This document shows, in pieces, positions 1 through 10,256 of a stretch of 64,000 bases of DNA. Source of the stretch: Nemertoderma westbladi (lineage: Eukaryota; Xenacoelomorpha; Nemertodermatida; Nemertodermatidae); the NCBI GenBank assembly GCA_032718475.1, contig JAUCBJ010009058.1, positions 62,001 to 126,000 of the forward strand, read 5' to 3'. Positions within the stretch are counted from its first letter, which is position 1. Each line of letters starts with the position of its first letter. The notes under the pieces were generated by a model, which worked only from the letters and a program-made list of their open reading frames with translations, was not told the origin of the DNA and ran no database searches. Position numbers and translations under genes: made by a program.

Positions 1-3000
1 TATTTTTTATTATTGTTATCTATAGTTAGCTGCCCTCTGTGTACTGTATTTATTTATTATTATTGTTATCTAGTTAGCTGCCCTCTGTGTACTGTATTTA
101 TTTATTATTATTGTTATCTAGTTAGCTGCCCTCTGTGTACTGTATTTATTTATTATTATTGTTATCTAGTTAGCTGCCCTCTGTGTACTGTATTTATTTA
201 TTATTATTGTTATCTAGTTAGCTGCCCTCTGTGTACTGTATTTATTTATTATTATTGTTATCTAGTTAGCTGCCCTCTGTGTACTGTATTTATTTATTAT
301 TATTGTTATCTAGTTAGCTGCCCTCTGTGTACTGTATTTATTTATTATTATTGTTATCTAGTTAGCTGCCCTCTGTGTACTGTATTTATTTTTTATTATT
401 GTTATCTATAGTTAGCTGCCCTCTGTGTACTGTATTTATTTATTATTATTGTTATCTAGTTAGCTGCCCTCTGTGTACTGTATTTATTTATTATTATTGT
501 TATCTAGTTAGCTGCCCTCTGTGTACTGTATTTATTTTTTATTATTGTTATCTAGTTAGCTGCCCTCTGTGTACTGTATTTATTTTTTATTATTGTTATC
601 TAGTTAGCTGCCCTCTGTGTACTGTATTTATTTATTATTATTGTTATCTAGTTAGCTGCCCTCTGTGTACTGTATTTATTTATTATTATTGTTATCTAGT
701 TAGCTGCCCTCTGTGTACTGTATTTATTTTTTATTATTGTTATCTAGTTAGCTGCCCTCTGTGTACTGTATTTATTTATTATTATTGTTATCTAGTTAGC
801 TGCCCTCTGTGTACTGTATTTATTTTTTATTATTGTTATCTAGTTAGCTGCCCTCTGTGTACTGTATTTATTTATTATTATTGTTATCTAGTTAGCTGCC
901 CTCTGTGTACTGTATTTATTTATTATTATTGTTATCTAGTTAGCTGCCCTCTGTGTACTGTATTTATTTATTATTATTGTTATCTAGTTAGCTGCCCTCT
1001 GTGTACTGTATTTATTTATTATTATTGTTATCTAGTTAGCTGCCCTCTGTGTACTGTATTTATTTATTATTATTGTTATCTAGTTAGCTGCCCTCTGTGT
1101 ACTGTATTTATTTATTATTATTGTTATCTAGTTAGCTGCCCTCTGTGTACTGTATTTATTTTTTATTATTGTTATCTAGTTAGCTGCCCTCTGTGTACTG
1201 TATTTATTTATTATTATTGTTATCTAGTTAGCTGCCCTCTGTGTACTGTATTTATTTTTTATTATTGTTATCTAGTTAGCTGCCCTCTGTGTACTGTATT
1301 TATTTATTATTATTGTTATCTAGTTAGCTGCCCTCTGTGTACTGTATTTATTTTTTATTATTGTTATCTAGTTAGCTGCCCTCTGTGTACTGTATTTATT
1401 TTTTATTATTGTTATCTAGTTAGCTGCCCTCTGTGTACTGTATTTATTGTTTATTATTGTTATCTAGTTAGCTGCCCTCTGTGTACTGTATTTATTTTTT
1501 ATTATTGTTATCTAGTTAGCTGCCCTCTGTGTACTGTATTTATTTTTTATTATTGTTATCTAGTTAGCTGCCCTCTGTGTACTGTATTTATTTATTATTA
1601 TTGTTATCTAGTTAGCTGCCCTCTGTGTACTGTATTTATTTATTATTATTGTTATCTATTTAGCTGCCCTCTGTGTACTGTATTTATTTTTTATTATTGT
1701 TATCTAGTTAGCTGCCCTCTGTGTACTGTATTTATTTATTATTATTGTTATCTAGTTAGCTGCCCTCTGTGTACTGTATTTATTTATTATTATTGTTATC
1801 TAGTTAGCTGCCCTCTGTGTACTGTATTTATTTATTATTATTGTTATCTAGTTAGCTGCCCTCTGTGTACTGTATTTATTTTTTATTATTGTTATCTAGT
1901 TAGCTGCCCTCTGTGTACTGTATTTATTTTTTATTATTGTTATCTAGTTAGCTGCCCTCTGTGTACTGTATTTATTTATTATTATTGTTATCTAGTTAGC
2001 TGCCCTCTGTGTACTGTATTTATTTATTATTATTGTTATCTAGTTAGCTGCCCTCTGTGTACTGTATTTATTTATTATTATTGTTATCTAGTTAGCTGTC
2101 CTCTGTGTACTGTATTTATTTTTTATTATTGTTATCTAGTTAGCTGCCCTCTGTGTACTGTATTTATTTTTTATTATTGTTATCTAGTTAGCTGCCCTCT
2201 GTGTACTGTATTTATTTTTTATTATTGTTATCTAGTTAGCTGCCCTCCGTGTACTGTATTTATTTATTATTATTGTTATCTAGTTAGCTATGCCCTCTGT
2301 GTACTGTATTTATTTATTATTGTTATCTAGTTAGCTGCCCTCTGTGTACTGTATTTATTTTTTATTATTGTTATCTAGTTAGCTGCCCTCTGTGTACTGT
2401 ATTTATTTTTTATTATTGTTATCTAGTTAGCTGCCCTCTGTGTACTGTATTTATTTATTATTATTGTTATCTAGTTAGCTGCCCTCTGTGTACTGTATTT
2501 ATTTATTATTATTGTTATCTAGTTAGCTGCCCTCTGTGTACTGTATTTATTTTTTATTATTGTTATCTAGTTAGCTGCCCTCTGTGTACTGTATTTATTT
2601 TTTATTATTGTTATCTAGTTAGCTGCCCTCTGTGTACTGTATTTATTTTTTATTATTGTTATCTAGTTAGCTGCCCTCTGTGTACTGTATTTATTTTTTA
2701 TTATTGTTATCTAGTTAGCTGCCCTCTGTGTACTGTATTTATTTTTTATTATTCTTATCTAGTTAGCTGCCCTCTGTGTACTGTATTTATTTTTTATTAT
2801 TGTTATCTAGTTAGCTGCCCTCTGTGTACTGTATTTATTTTTTATTATTGTTATCTAGTTAGCTGCCCTCTGTGTACTGTATTTATTTTTTATTATTGTT
2901 ATCTAGTTAGCTGCCCTCTGTGTACTGTATTTATTTTTTATTATTGTTATCTAGTTAGCTGCCCTCTGTGCACTGTATTTATTTATTATTATTGTTATCT

Positions 3001-3078
3001 AGTTAGCTGCCCTCTGTGTACTGTATTTATTTATTATTATTGTTATCTAGTTAGCTGCCCTCTGTGTACTGTATTTAT
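1..3078. repeat. 48-bp satellite array (~64 copies)
   Basis: A near-perfect tandem array with a 48-bp unit containing GTTAGCTGCCCTCTGTGTAC followed by an A/T-only stretch. The main variation is TTTATTTATT versus TTTATTTTTT, which alternate without an obvious higher-order period. Because 48 is divisible by 3 and one frame has no stop, the array reads as long artificial open frames with a 16-residue peptide repeat; these are not genes. It lies in the intron downstream of the ABCG exon at 3156-3285 and continues beyond the left edge of the window. Confidence 0.97.
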
Positions 3079-3155
3079 TTTTTTGATGAAGCTCTTGGGA
3101 ATGCGAGTAGAATTCTATTGTTATAAACTAATCTTAGACTACCAACTAAACTTAC

Positions 3156-3285
3156 TAATAAAGTCGGCGGGATTGTAATTGGGTTTACAAGGAACACCAA
3201 CATCTTTAAAGAAGTCAATAATTTCTGCACCGGGACCATAGTAAGCCACTTGTCCATTGCTAAGCAACAACAGTTTATCGAACAT
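3156..3285 (-). CDS. ABCG transporter exon after the H-loop (MFDKLLLL ... NPADFI)
   Basis: Reads MFDKLLLLSNGQVAYYGPG and then a segment ending NYNPADFI. This is the conserved stretch after the H-loop of ABCG nucleotide-binding domains, in which the NPADF motif leads toward the linker to the membrane domain. The acceptor CTTTCAG precedes the ATG codon and the donor GTAAGT follows in phase 1. The length is 130 bp. The first codon is in phase 0 with the preceding exon, which ends ...SSQIFE. No stop or frameshift is seen. Downstream, at lower coordinates, the intron runs directly into the 48-bp satellite. Confidence 0.9.
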
Positions 3286-3330
3286 CTGAAAGTGAGACAC
3301 ATATCCCGCCTCAATGTTAAATTCTCAATT

Positions 3331-3382
3331 TAGGGAAAGGAGCAGGTTACAGTAGCACGATATTTTAACCAAAACAATAAAC
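3331..3382 (-). repeat. Short dispersed repeat, copy 1
   Basis: Read on the minus strand this contains TTGTTTTGGTTA, then CTGTAACCTGCTCCTTTCCC. Two related plus-strand copies occur at about 48901-48956 and 54872-54933. All share a T-rich start, a GCCACT-like middle and a CCTGCTCCTT end. The family is not recognised; it may be the end of a MITE or SINE. All three copies lie in introns of the ABCG gene. Confidence 0.55.
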
Positions 3383-3664
3383 TAAACACAATAGAACAGG
3401 TTACAGTCTTATTATTGAGAGTAATCATCTGTTATTTGCGTCCAATTTCCCCTGGAGAGGGATGAATTTTTATTGCGTCCAGTTTCACCCCCCTATCTGC
3501 TGAAAGTTGATAGGAGTATATTTAGTGTTTGGGTTAGAAAACATCTTCAGCAGAGCAACAAGGGCTGTCCACAAAACTTTAAAATACTGGATCTGAATAT
3601 GCAAGGGAATGGACTCCATGAGCTCCCGTTACCATTGTTAATTAATTAGTAGGTCATGACCAAC

Positions 3665-3790
3665 CTCGAATATTTGACTTGAAGGCTGATGGATACTGGC
3701 AATAACAGTTTTTCCCGATTCGCGTGTGAACCGCTTGAGGGTGGTCATAAGTTGTAGGGCAGTGGATGAGTCTAAACCAGTAGTTGGTTC
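3665..3790 (-). CDS. ABCG transporter exon with Walker B glutamate, D-loop and H-loop
   Basis: Encodes EPTTGLDSSTALQLMTTLKR and then a segment ending IHQPSSQIFE. It supplies the catalytic glutamate (the Walker B aspartate is the last codon of the preceding exon), the D-loop (GLDSSTA) and the switch histidine in SIHQPS. These are ATP-hydrolysis residues of the ABC nucleotide-binding domain; two domains pair for transport at a membrane. The exon is 126 bp, phase 0 at both ends, with acceptor CCTCAG and donor GTTGGT. The introns either side are short (134 and 379 bp), unlike the two giant ones upstream. Confidence 0.92.
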
Positions 3791-3924
3791 CTGAGGAAAC
3801 AAAAATCAAATTTTAATATTTACACTTATTACATATATAATTCTAATTTATTACATTAGACTTCAATAAAAGAAAGAAATTACATATCTAATCTTAATAT
3901 TAATGTTGACCTCAACAAACTCAC

Positions 3925-4025
3925 ATCGAGAAGCAGCAAGGAAGGGTCGGTTAATAACTCGCTGGCTATATTAGTTCTTTTCTTTTCGCCTCCGGAAAGT
4001 CCTTTAACCATGAAATCACCGATAA
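3925..4025 (-). CDS. ABCG transporter exon with ABC signature
   Basis: Encodes [20 protein letters not shown] and then a segment ending LLLLD, with the LSGGE signature motif and the Walker B hydrophobic run closing on the aspartate. The first two bases (TT) complete an isoleucine codon with the final A of the upstream exon, giving the typical NTIIGD junction of ABCG proteins. The exon is 101 bp, with acceptor TTTTCTGCAG and donor GTGAGT. The acceptor is only about 58 bp from the last copy of the 56-bp satellite (donor at 4082-4083). The ancestral intron may therefore have been this short before the array expanded. Confidence 0.93.
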
Positions 4026-4088
4026 CTGCAGAAAATGATATAAAGTGTCAACCGTATCAAAAATCATAATAAATTAATCTTACTTGTC

Positions 4089-6732
4089 TTTCTTTAGAAG
4101 CCCAGATTGATCCAAGCTATTGATGATACAGTTAACAACTTACTTGTGTTTCTACAGAGACCCAGATCCAAGCTATATCGATGATACAGTTAACAACTTA
4201 CTTGTGTTTCTACAGAGTCCCAGATCCAAGCTATCGATGATACAGTTAACAACTTACTTGTGTTTCTACAGAGGCCCAGATCCAAGCTATCGATGATACA
4301 GTTAACAACTTACTTGTGTTTCTACAGAGGCCCAGATCCAAGCTATCGATGATACAGTTAACAACTTACTTGTGTTTCTACAGAGTCCCAGATCCAAGCT
4401 ATCGATGATACAGTTAACAACTTACTTGTGTTTCTACAGAGACCCAGATCCAAGCTTTCGATGATACCGTTAACAACTTACTTGTGTTTCTACAGAGACC
4501 CAGACCCAAGCTATCGATGATACAGTTAACAACTTACTTGTGTTTCTACAGAGGCCCAGATCCAAGCTATCGATGATACAGTTAACAACTTACTTGTGTT
4601 TCTACAGAGGCCCAGATCCAAGCTATCGATGATACAGTTAACAACTTACTTGTGTTTACAGAGGCCCAGATCCAAGCTATCGATGATACAGTTAACAACT
4701 TACTTGTGTTTCTACAGAGACCCAGATCCAAGCTATCGATGATACAGTTAACAACTTACTTGTGTTTCTACAGAGGGCCAGACCCAAGCTATATCGATGA
4801 TACAGTTAACACCTTACTTGTGTTTCTACAGAGACCCAGATCCAAGCTATCGATGATACAGTTAACAACTTACTTGTGTTTCTACAGAGACCCAGATCCA
4901 AGCTATCGATGATACAGTTAACAACTTACTTGTGTTTCTACAGAGACCCAGATCCAAGCTATCGATGATACAGTTAACAACTTACTTGTGTTTACAGAGG
5001 CCCAGATCCAAGCTATCGATGATACAGTTAACAACTTACTTGTGTTTCTACAGAGACCCAGATCCAAGCTATCGATGATACAGTTAACAACTTACTTGTG
5101 TTTCTACAGAGACCCAGATCCAAGCTATTGATGATACAGTTAACAACTTACTTGTGTTTCTACAGAGACCCAGATCCAAGCTATCGATGATACAGTTAAC
5201 AACTTACTTGTGTTTCTACAGAGATCCAGATCCAAGTTATCGATGATACAGTTAACAACTTACTTGTGTTTCTACAGAGACCCAGATCCAAGCTATCGAT
5301 GATACAGTTAACAACTTACTTGTGTTTCTACAGAGACCCAGATCAAAGCTATCGATGATACAGTTAACAACTTACTTGTGTTTCTACAGAGACCCAGACC
5401 CAAGCTATCGATGATACAGTTTACAACTTACTTGTTTGTTTCTACAGAGACCCAGATCCAAGCTATCGATGATACAGTTAACAACTTACTTGTGTTTCTA
5501 CAGAGACCCAGATCCAAGCTATCGATGATACAGTTAACAACTTACTTGTGTTTCTACAGAGACCCAGATCCAAGCTATCGATGATACAGTTAACAACTTA
5601 CTTGTCTTTCTACAGAGACCCAAATCCAAGCTATCGATGATACAGTTAACAACTTACTTGTGTTTCTACAGAGACCCAGATCCAAGCTTTCGATGATACA
5701 GTTAACAACTTACTTGTGTTTCTACAGAGACCCAGATCCAAGCTATCGATGATACCGTTAACAACTTACTTGTGTTTCTACAGAGACCCAGATCCAAGCT
5801 TTCGATGATACAGTTAACAACTTACTTGTGTTTCTACAGAGGCCCAGATCCAAGCTATCGATGATACAGTTAACAACTTACTTGTGTTTCTACAGAGGCC
5901 CAGATCCAAGCTATCGATGATACAGTTAACAACTTACTTGTGTTTCTACAGAGACCCAGATCCAAGCTATCGATGATACAGTTAACAACTTACTTGTGTT
6001 TCTACAGAGACCCAGATCCAAGCTATCGATGATACAGTTAACAACTTACTTGTGTTTCTACAGAGACCCAGATCCAAGCTATCGATGATACAGTTAACAA
6101 CTTACTTGTGTTTCTACAGAGACCCAGATCCAAGCTATCGATGATACCGTTAACAACTTACTTGTGTTTCTACAGAGACCCAGATCCAAGCTATCGATGA
6201 TACAGTTACCAACTTACTTGTGTTTCTACAGAGACCCAGATCCAAGCTATCGATGATACCGTTAACAACTTACTTGTGTTTCTACAGAGACCCAGATCCA
6301 AGCTATCGATGATACAGTTAACAACTTACTTTCTACAGAGGCCCAGATCCAAGCTATCGATGATACAGTTAACAACTTACTTGTCTTTCTACAGAGACCC
6401 AAATCCAAGCTATCGATGATACAGTTAACAACTTACTTGTGTTTCTACAGAGACCCAGATCCAAGCTTTCGATGATACAGTTAACAACTTACTTGTGTTT
6501 CTACAGAGGCCCAGATCCAAGCTATCGATGATACAGTTAACAACTTACTTGTGTTTCTACAGAGGCCCAGATCCAAGCTATCGATGATACAGTTAACAAC
6601 TTACTTGTGTTTCTACAGAGACCCAGATCCAAGCTATCGATGATACAGTTAACAACTTACTTGTGTTTCTACAGAGACCCAGATCCAAGCTATCGATGAT
6701 ACAGTTAACAACTTACTTGTGTTTCTACAGAG
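4089..6732 (-). repeat. 56-bp exon-derived satellite, block left of the Polinton (~47 copies)
   Basis: Tandem 56-bp monomers. On the minus strand each reads the last ~48 bases of the ABCG linker exon (encoding N-C-I-I-D-S-L-D-L-G-L-C-R-N-T) followed by GTAAGTT. The terminal copy at about 4084-4135 is diverged and slightly longer and abuts unique intron sequence 58 bp from the next acceptor. Monomer variants (CCCAGACCC, GGCCCAG, TTTCGATG, CCGTTAAC) are interspersed. Short open frames of about 68 codons recur by chance. The block is interrupted at its right edge by the Polinton insertion. Confidence 0.95.
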
Positions 6733-6738
6733 ACCCAG
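6733..6738. repeat. Target-site duplication of the Polinton, left copy (ACCCAG)
   Basis: The six bases ACCCAG directly before the left inverted repeat are repeated at 24960-24965 directly after the right one. A 6-bp target duplication is typical of Maverick/Polinton integration. The sequence also belongs to the 56-bp monomer, so the insertion went into the satellite. Confidence 0.9.
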
Positions 6739-7224
6739 AGTAGTAGAAGAAGAGGGCCCCCCCGCATACTCCTCCCTAGCCTGGGCTACGGGCTGCATCT
6801 CGGAGGGCTATTAAATACGTGCTAAATCGCGATGTTTAATGACCATCTGTCACCATCAATATTGATTCGTATCGATGCCTTCAACCAATCGTTGCCTATC
6901 GCCTACGCATAGCCTAACCTCACGATGCCTACCTTACTCGATAGCTGTTACCAACCATGAGTATTGATTCGTGTTGTTGCATCAACCAACCATCGCATAT
7001 TCATCTTCGCGTAACCTAACTTCACGATGCATGGCTAGCCCCCACTACGCTATTATATTATATATCGATTGCCAACTCACCACCGATAGCCACGCACGGC
7101 TACTCCTCGACGGCTGTCGCCAAACCAATCAATCCAACCAACCAAGCAGCCTACCAGTCCAACGCTATGATACGTGAAATTCCGCCACGTTCCAGCTACA
7201 CGTATACGAATATTTCCATAGTTA
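6739..7224 (+). repeat. Polinton left terminal inverted repeat (486 bp)
   Basis: It matches the reverse complement of 24474-24959 with about eight mismatches seen by eye, mostly transitions, and no indel. It starts AG, as Polinton ends do. Identity near 98% points to a fairly recent insertion. Short open frames within it are mirrored in the other copy and are not genes. Confidence 0.95.
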
Positions 7225-7647
7225 TTTCCTATCCAGGCAACCAACCAACCACCACCACTGTATACTGTATATGGTAACGACGTGGCCATCTACACGCATC
7301 ATGCATATATTATATTATATTGATTGCCAACTCCACGACCGCTGTCGCCAAATCAACAAACCAACCAGTATGATACATGAGATTCCGTCACGTTCCAGCT
7401 ACGCGTATACGAGCATTAGTGATTATTATTACGCAATAATTTTTTTGTTTATACAGTAGTTCCCTACCAGCTAATCAACCAATCAATAAACCGAATTTAG
7501 GCTATTTCTCAGTTTAAGACCTGTATTATTTTTGAAAATATCTTATATATATAATCTCTTGCTTTAATCACAATTAATCATTTGTAATGGTTTTAGTTTA
7601 AAAGTTTTTACTTTGTTTGTTTGATTTACAATAAAATAAATTAAATA
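7225..7647. other. Subterminal region with a diverged copy of the inner inverted repeat
   Basis: No gene is seen. Bases 7271-7415 repeat, with divergence, the inner part of the terminal repeat: the blocks TTGCCAACTC, CGACCGCTGTCGCCAAA, CGTTCCAGCTAC and GTATACGA recur in the same order. An exact TATACTGTATA palindrome lies at 7261-7271. The stretch before the first gene is A/T-rich and presumably holds its promoter. Confidence 0.6.
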
Positions 7648-8091
7648 ATGTCTTCTGATTCCGATATGGTTATGCCAATGGTAAGGCATTCATTTTTTGC
7701 AGAAGATGGTCAAGCCTATATTGTTATTGATTATACAATTTACCGTCAGGGAGATGATAAATATAAAATTGAGTTTTCTGAAAAAGCCAGGAAAGTTTTA
7801 AGCTCAATTGATATTGATGCTTCTGATAATAGTGTTCATCTCTTAGATTACAACCTGAAAGTTGAGCATGTGGGAAAATTAAGCAACATTTTACTATTAT
7901 CCATGATAGAGGGGTTTATTGTTATTACACAATACAACGAAGCTGGTGAAAAGTTTGAAATACGGCTAAATCGACATAGCCCCTACGAAATTATGTCTTT
8001 CTTTATTGTAATGATTTCAAAAGAATCCTTTATCGAAACTGAAGAATCAAAGGATAATGTTGAATATGTTGATAATATCATTGATTCTTGA
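7648..8091 (+). CDS. Polinton orphan protein, 147 aa
   Basis: First open frame inside the left inverted repeat. It is acidic and has no motif I recognise. The N-terminal half shows alternating hydrophobic stretches suggestive of beta strands (AYIVIDYTIY, KYKIEF), followed by a hydrophobic run around IEGFIVITQY and an acidic tail (TEESKDNVEYVD). No signal peptide or membrane segment is obvious. The start is the first ATG after an A/T-rich leader ending AAATTAAATA. It stands alone, 167 bp before the RING gene and on the same strand. It could be a regulatory or host-interaction gene, since such orphans often sit near Polinton ends, but no function can be given. Confidence 0.75.
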   Translation: MSSDSDMVMPMVRHSFFAEDGQAYIVIDYTIYRQGDDKYKIEFSEKARKVLSSIDIDASDNSVHLLDYNLKVEHVGKLSNILLLSMIEGFIVITQYNEAGEKFEIRLNRHSPYEIMSFFIVMISKESFIETEESKDNVEYVDNIIDS

Positions 8092-8176
8092 CTTTTCCCT
8101 CTATATTATAAATATTTTATGATTATATATAAAATTTTGATGTTTTAAATAATCGAAAATTGTAGCAGTATTTGTA

Positions 8177-8187
8177 TATACAGTATA
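8177..8187. promoter_or_regulatory. TATACAGTATA palindromic motif upstream of the RING gene
   Basis: This is the exact reverse complement of TATACTGTATA at 7261-7271 and 11355-11365. All three lie between genes and upstream of plus-strand genes; shorter TATACAGTA/TATACTGTA versions occur near 8800, 11489 and 11553. It may be a shared promoter element. No transcription start is known. Confidence 0.35.
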
Positions 8188-8258
8188 ATAGTTTTGTTTG
8201 TTGTTGTTGTTGTTGTGTATTGCGGTAATTATTTTCAATTTACTTTAAAATTTGGAAA

Positions 8259-8711
8259 ATGGATATTTTAAATGAAAAATGTCCAGTTTGCTATTCTAAG
8301 TTATTGCAACAACATCGAGATTATTATAAATGTGAAAATAAACATGCAACTTGCGTACAATGTATTGTACAATATTCCGAAATGAATAATTATTGTTCTA
8401 AAATTTGTCCTATTTGTCGCGCACCCATATCTAAGTTTAATATAAAGTTGGCAAGTTATCAACCCTATTATTGGAAAGAGCTTCGCAATATAACTTATAT
8501 TTCTGCGGAAAGTAATGATCCGGGAGATTTATTTACAATATTGGAGAATATTTTTTATAGAAATGTAGTACGACGCTGTTGCTACTATATTCCTTATTTT
8601 TTTAGCAGCGAACATAAAAAAATTATTAGCGCGAAATTTTCGGGAAGTGATTTCCAAACCGCCGATGTTACCTATCATTATTTCGCGTATAAAGATGCTC
8701 ACCATGCTTGA
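8259..8711 (+). CDS. RING-finger protein, 150 aa
   Basis: The N-terminus carries a complete C3HC4 RING finger: C8-x2-C11, C25-x3-H29, C32-x2-C35 and C50-x2-C53, with the usual CPVC and CPIC flanks. RING domains bind two zinc ions and recruit ubiquitin-conjugating enzymes, so an E3 ubiquitin-ligase role on host or element proteins is likely. Residues 60-150 have no recognised domain. The start ATG follows TTTGGAAA. RING genes are a known accessory of large eukaryotic DNA viruses. The gene appears intact and sits between an orphan and the packaging ATPase. Confidence 0.88.
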   Translation: MDILNEKCPVCYSKLLQQHRDYYKCENKHATCVQCIVQYSEMNNYCSKICPICRAPISKFNIKLASYQPYYWKELRNITYISAESNDPGDLFTILENIFYRNVVRRCCYYIPYFFSSEHKKIISAKFSGSDFQTADVTYHYFAYKDAHHA

Positions 8712-8927
8712 AATTACATCAGTCTATACTATAATTGGAAATAGCACCTTTTGTTGCAGCGAGCGTCACATACTGTAGCGGCGTCGTATGTTAATTAAAT
8801 ATACAGTACTCTAATATTGTAGTTGCATCAATTATTGTTATATACATAGTAATGGTGTTGGTTTATTGATATTGATATTGATATTATATTATATTGTATT
8901 GTTGATATATCTTAATAATAATAATAA

Positions 8928-9611
8928 ATGGCTGACTTTAATTCAGGTCCATATAATTTAAACTTTCAAATGGGAACGAGTATGATAATTTCTGGGCCAT
9001 CTGGTTCTGGAAAGTCAACCTTTGTAAGCAATTTAATTAAACACAAGAATGGTTGTTTCAACGAAGCCCCCTTGCGAGTATTGTATTGTTACGGGAGCAA
9101 TCCCCCGACTATTCCCGGTATTACTCACCTTTACAAAGGTTTGCCCAAAAATATAGATAGTTTAGTGAATAGTCGAGATTTATTAATTATAGATGATTTG
9201 TTAACAGAAACTGAGTCCAGTACAGCATTAACTGTATTGTTTACTAAGGTAGCTCATCATTCCAATATATTTATTTGTTTTATAATGCAAAACATGTTTT
9301 ACGGTGGGAAGCATAACCGCACAAGATCAATTAATAGCCATACTTTAGTATTAATGAAAAATCCGAGAGACAGTTTATCGGTTTTAAATTTCGCGAAGCA
9401 GATGTTACCAGGGCAGACCAAATTTTTAGTTGATTCCTATCAAGATGCGACAATTCAACCATTTTCACATTTCTTAATTGATTTACGACAGGAAACACCC
9501 GAACATTTAAGATTTAGATCTGATATATTTTGTAATCATAATTGTTACATTAAAAATTACACTGACTATAAACGTAGCAAAAATAATAATAATAATAATA
9601 ATGATAAATAA
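8928..9611 (+). CDS. FtsK/HerA-type genome-packaging ATPase, 227 aa
   Basis: Walker A GPSGSGKST lies at residues 23-31 and Walker B LLIIDDLL at about 85-92. The size and motif spacing fit the A32-like packaging ATPases of Polintons and related double jelly-roll viruses, which translocate the genome into preformed capsids. A Q-containing sensor-like segment (IFICFIMQN) follows Walker B, as in the family. The start ATG follows a (TAA)n leader. The C-terminus ends in an N-rich run encoded by an AAT repeat, probably a low-complexity expansion. No lesion is seen. Confidence 0.92.
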   Translation: MADFNSGPYNLNFQMGTSMIISGPSGSGKSTFVSNLIKHKNGCFNEAPLRVLYCYGSNPPTIPGITHLYKGLPKNIDSLVNSRDLLIIDDLLTETESSTALTVLFTKVAHHSNIFICFIMQNMFYGGKHNRTRSINSHTLVLMKNPRDSLSVLNFAKQMLPGQTKFLVDSYQDATIQPFSHFLIDLRQETPEHLRFRSDIFCNHNCYIKNYTDYKRSKNNNNNNNDK

Positions 9612-9648
9612 TTAATATTTTGTAACAATTTTCAATAATGTTGCAACA

Positions 9649-10032
9649 ATGAATAGACTTGTGCAGAAATATCGTAACGAACTGGAATTTCTACGCAGCG
9701 CTACCCCTCAACAAAGAACTTATTTTATTAACCATACCGCGAGTAACGAATTAATACGGCTCATTGTAAATACTGCATTAAATGTTCTAAAAGGTAATGT
9801 ACAATTAACCCCTCATTCATTTAGAAATATTCGCCGCTATAAGAAGGTATTGAAATCACTCAACCGTAAAACAAAAAATATATCAAGTTACAGAAAAAAG
9901 TTAAGCAATCAATCTGGAGGTATACTACCGTTTCTAATACCCTTACTCGGCATTGGTGCGAAACTCGCCGCGAGTGCCGGAGCCGCCGCCGCTGGAGCAG
10001 CTATTGCTAAAAAAATTAACCGTGGACGGTAA
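9649..10032 (+). CDS. pX-like minor virion protein, 127 aa, hydrophobic C-terminus
   Basis: Residues 1-85 are basic and hydrophilic. From about residue 90 the protein reads SGGILPFLIPLLGIGAKLAA, then an Ala/Gly-rich hydrophobic helix and a basic end. A GG followed by a hydrophobic, potentially membrane-active segment resembles the C-terminus of adenovirus minor core protein pX and its Polinton counterparts. The GG is a plausible adenain-type cleavage site for the protease encoded at 15161. The gene is 37 bp after the ATPase and 2 bp before a small basic ORF, suggesting co-expression. The assignment rests on composition and context, not on a computed alignment. Confidence 0.7.
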   Translation: MNRLVQKYRNELEFLRSATPQQRTYFINHTASNELIRLIVNTALNVLKGNVQLTPHSFRNIRRYKKVLKSLNRKTKNISSYRKKLSNQSGGILPFLIPLLGIGAKLAASAGAAAAGAAIAKKINRGR

Positions 10033-10034
10033 TA

Positions 10035-10205
10035 ATGGTTAAAACAGGAGTAACATTTAGAAAATTATATTTAGTATCGAGTAAACTGTTAGCTACTGAT
10101 TTAAAACCTCAAGATATACCTAGAGTAAATACTACAAAAAGAAAACCCTTTAAAACATCAACTTCAAAGAAAATAATTAAAAAATTTCAGTTGTTCTTAC
10201 GGTGA
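10035..10205 (+). CDS. Small basic ORF, 56 aa
   Basis: It begins MVKTGVTFRKLYLVSSK and ends in a lysine-rich tail (TSKKIIKKFQLFLR). It starts 2 bp after the stop of the pX-like gene, in the TAATAATGG context shared by several genes of this element, and fills the gap before the integrase. About a third of the residues are Lys or Arg, which would suit a DNA-condensing core peptide. No homologue is recognised. It could be a chance frame, but tight packing and codon continuity favour a real gene. Confidence 0.5.
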   Translation: MVKTGVTFRKLYLVSSKLLATDLKPQDIPRVNTTKRKPFKTSTSKKIIKKFQLFLR

Positions 10206-10256
10206 TGCCCTTTATAAGAGATTTGAATATACATATTACTTGCGGTTGTCGAAAAG

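Noticed and set aside
13-2330. Long open frames of 132 and 651 codons in the 48-bp array
   Set aside because: The unit length is a multiple of three and one frame has no stop, so any such array is open. The peptide is an exact 16-residue repeat with no start context or flanking gene structure.
1-3078. The 48-bp satellite as a third exon-junction-derived array
   Set aside because: Its unit does not match the end of the exon at 3156-3285 or the donor GTAAGTTTAG. The next downstream exon is outside the window, so an acceptor-side origin cannot be tested here.
6971-7459. Small open frames in the terminal inverted repeats (also 24521-24727)
   Set aside because: They are identical in both inverted repeats, very short and overlap frames on the other strand; terminal repeats of Polintons are non-coding.
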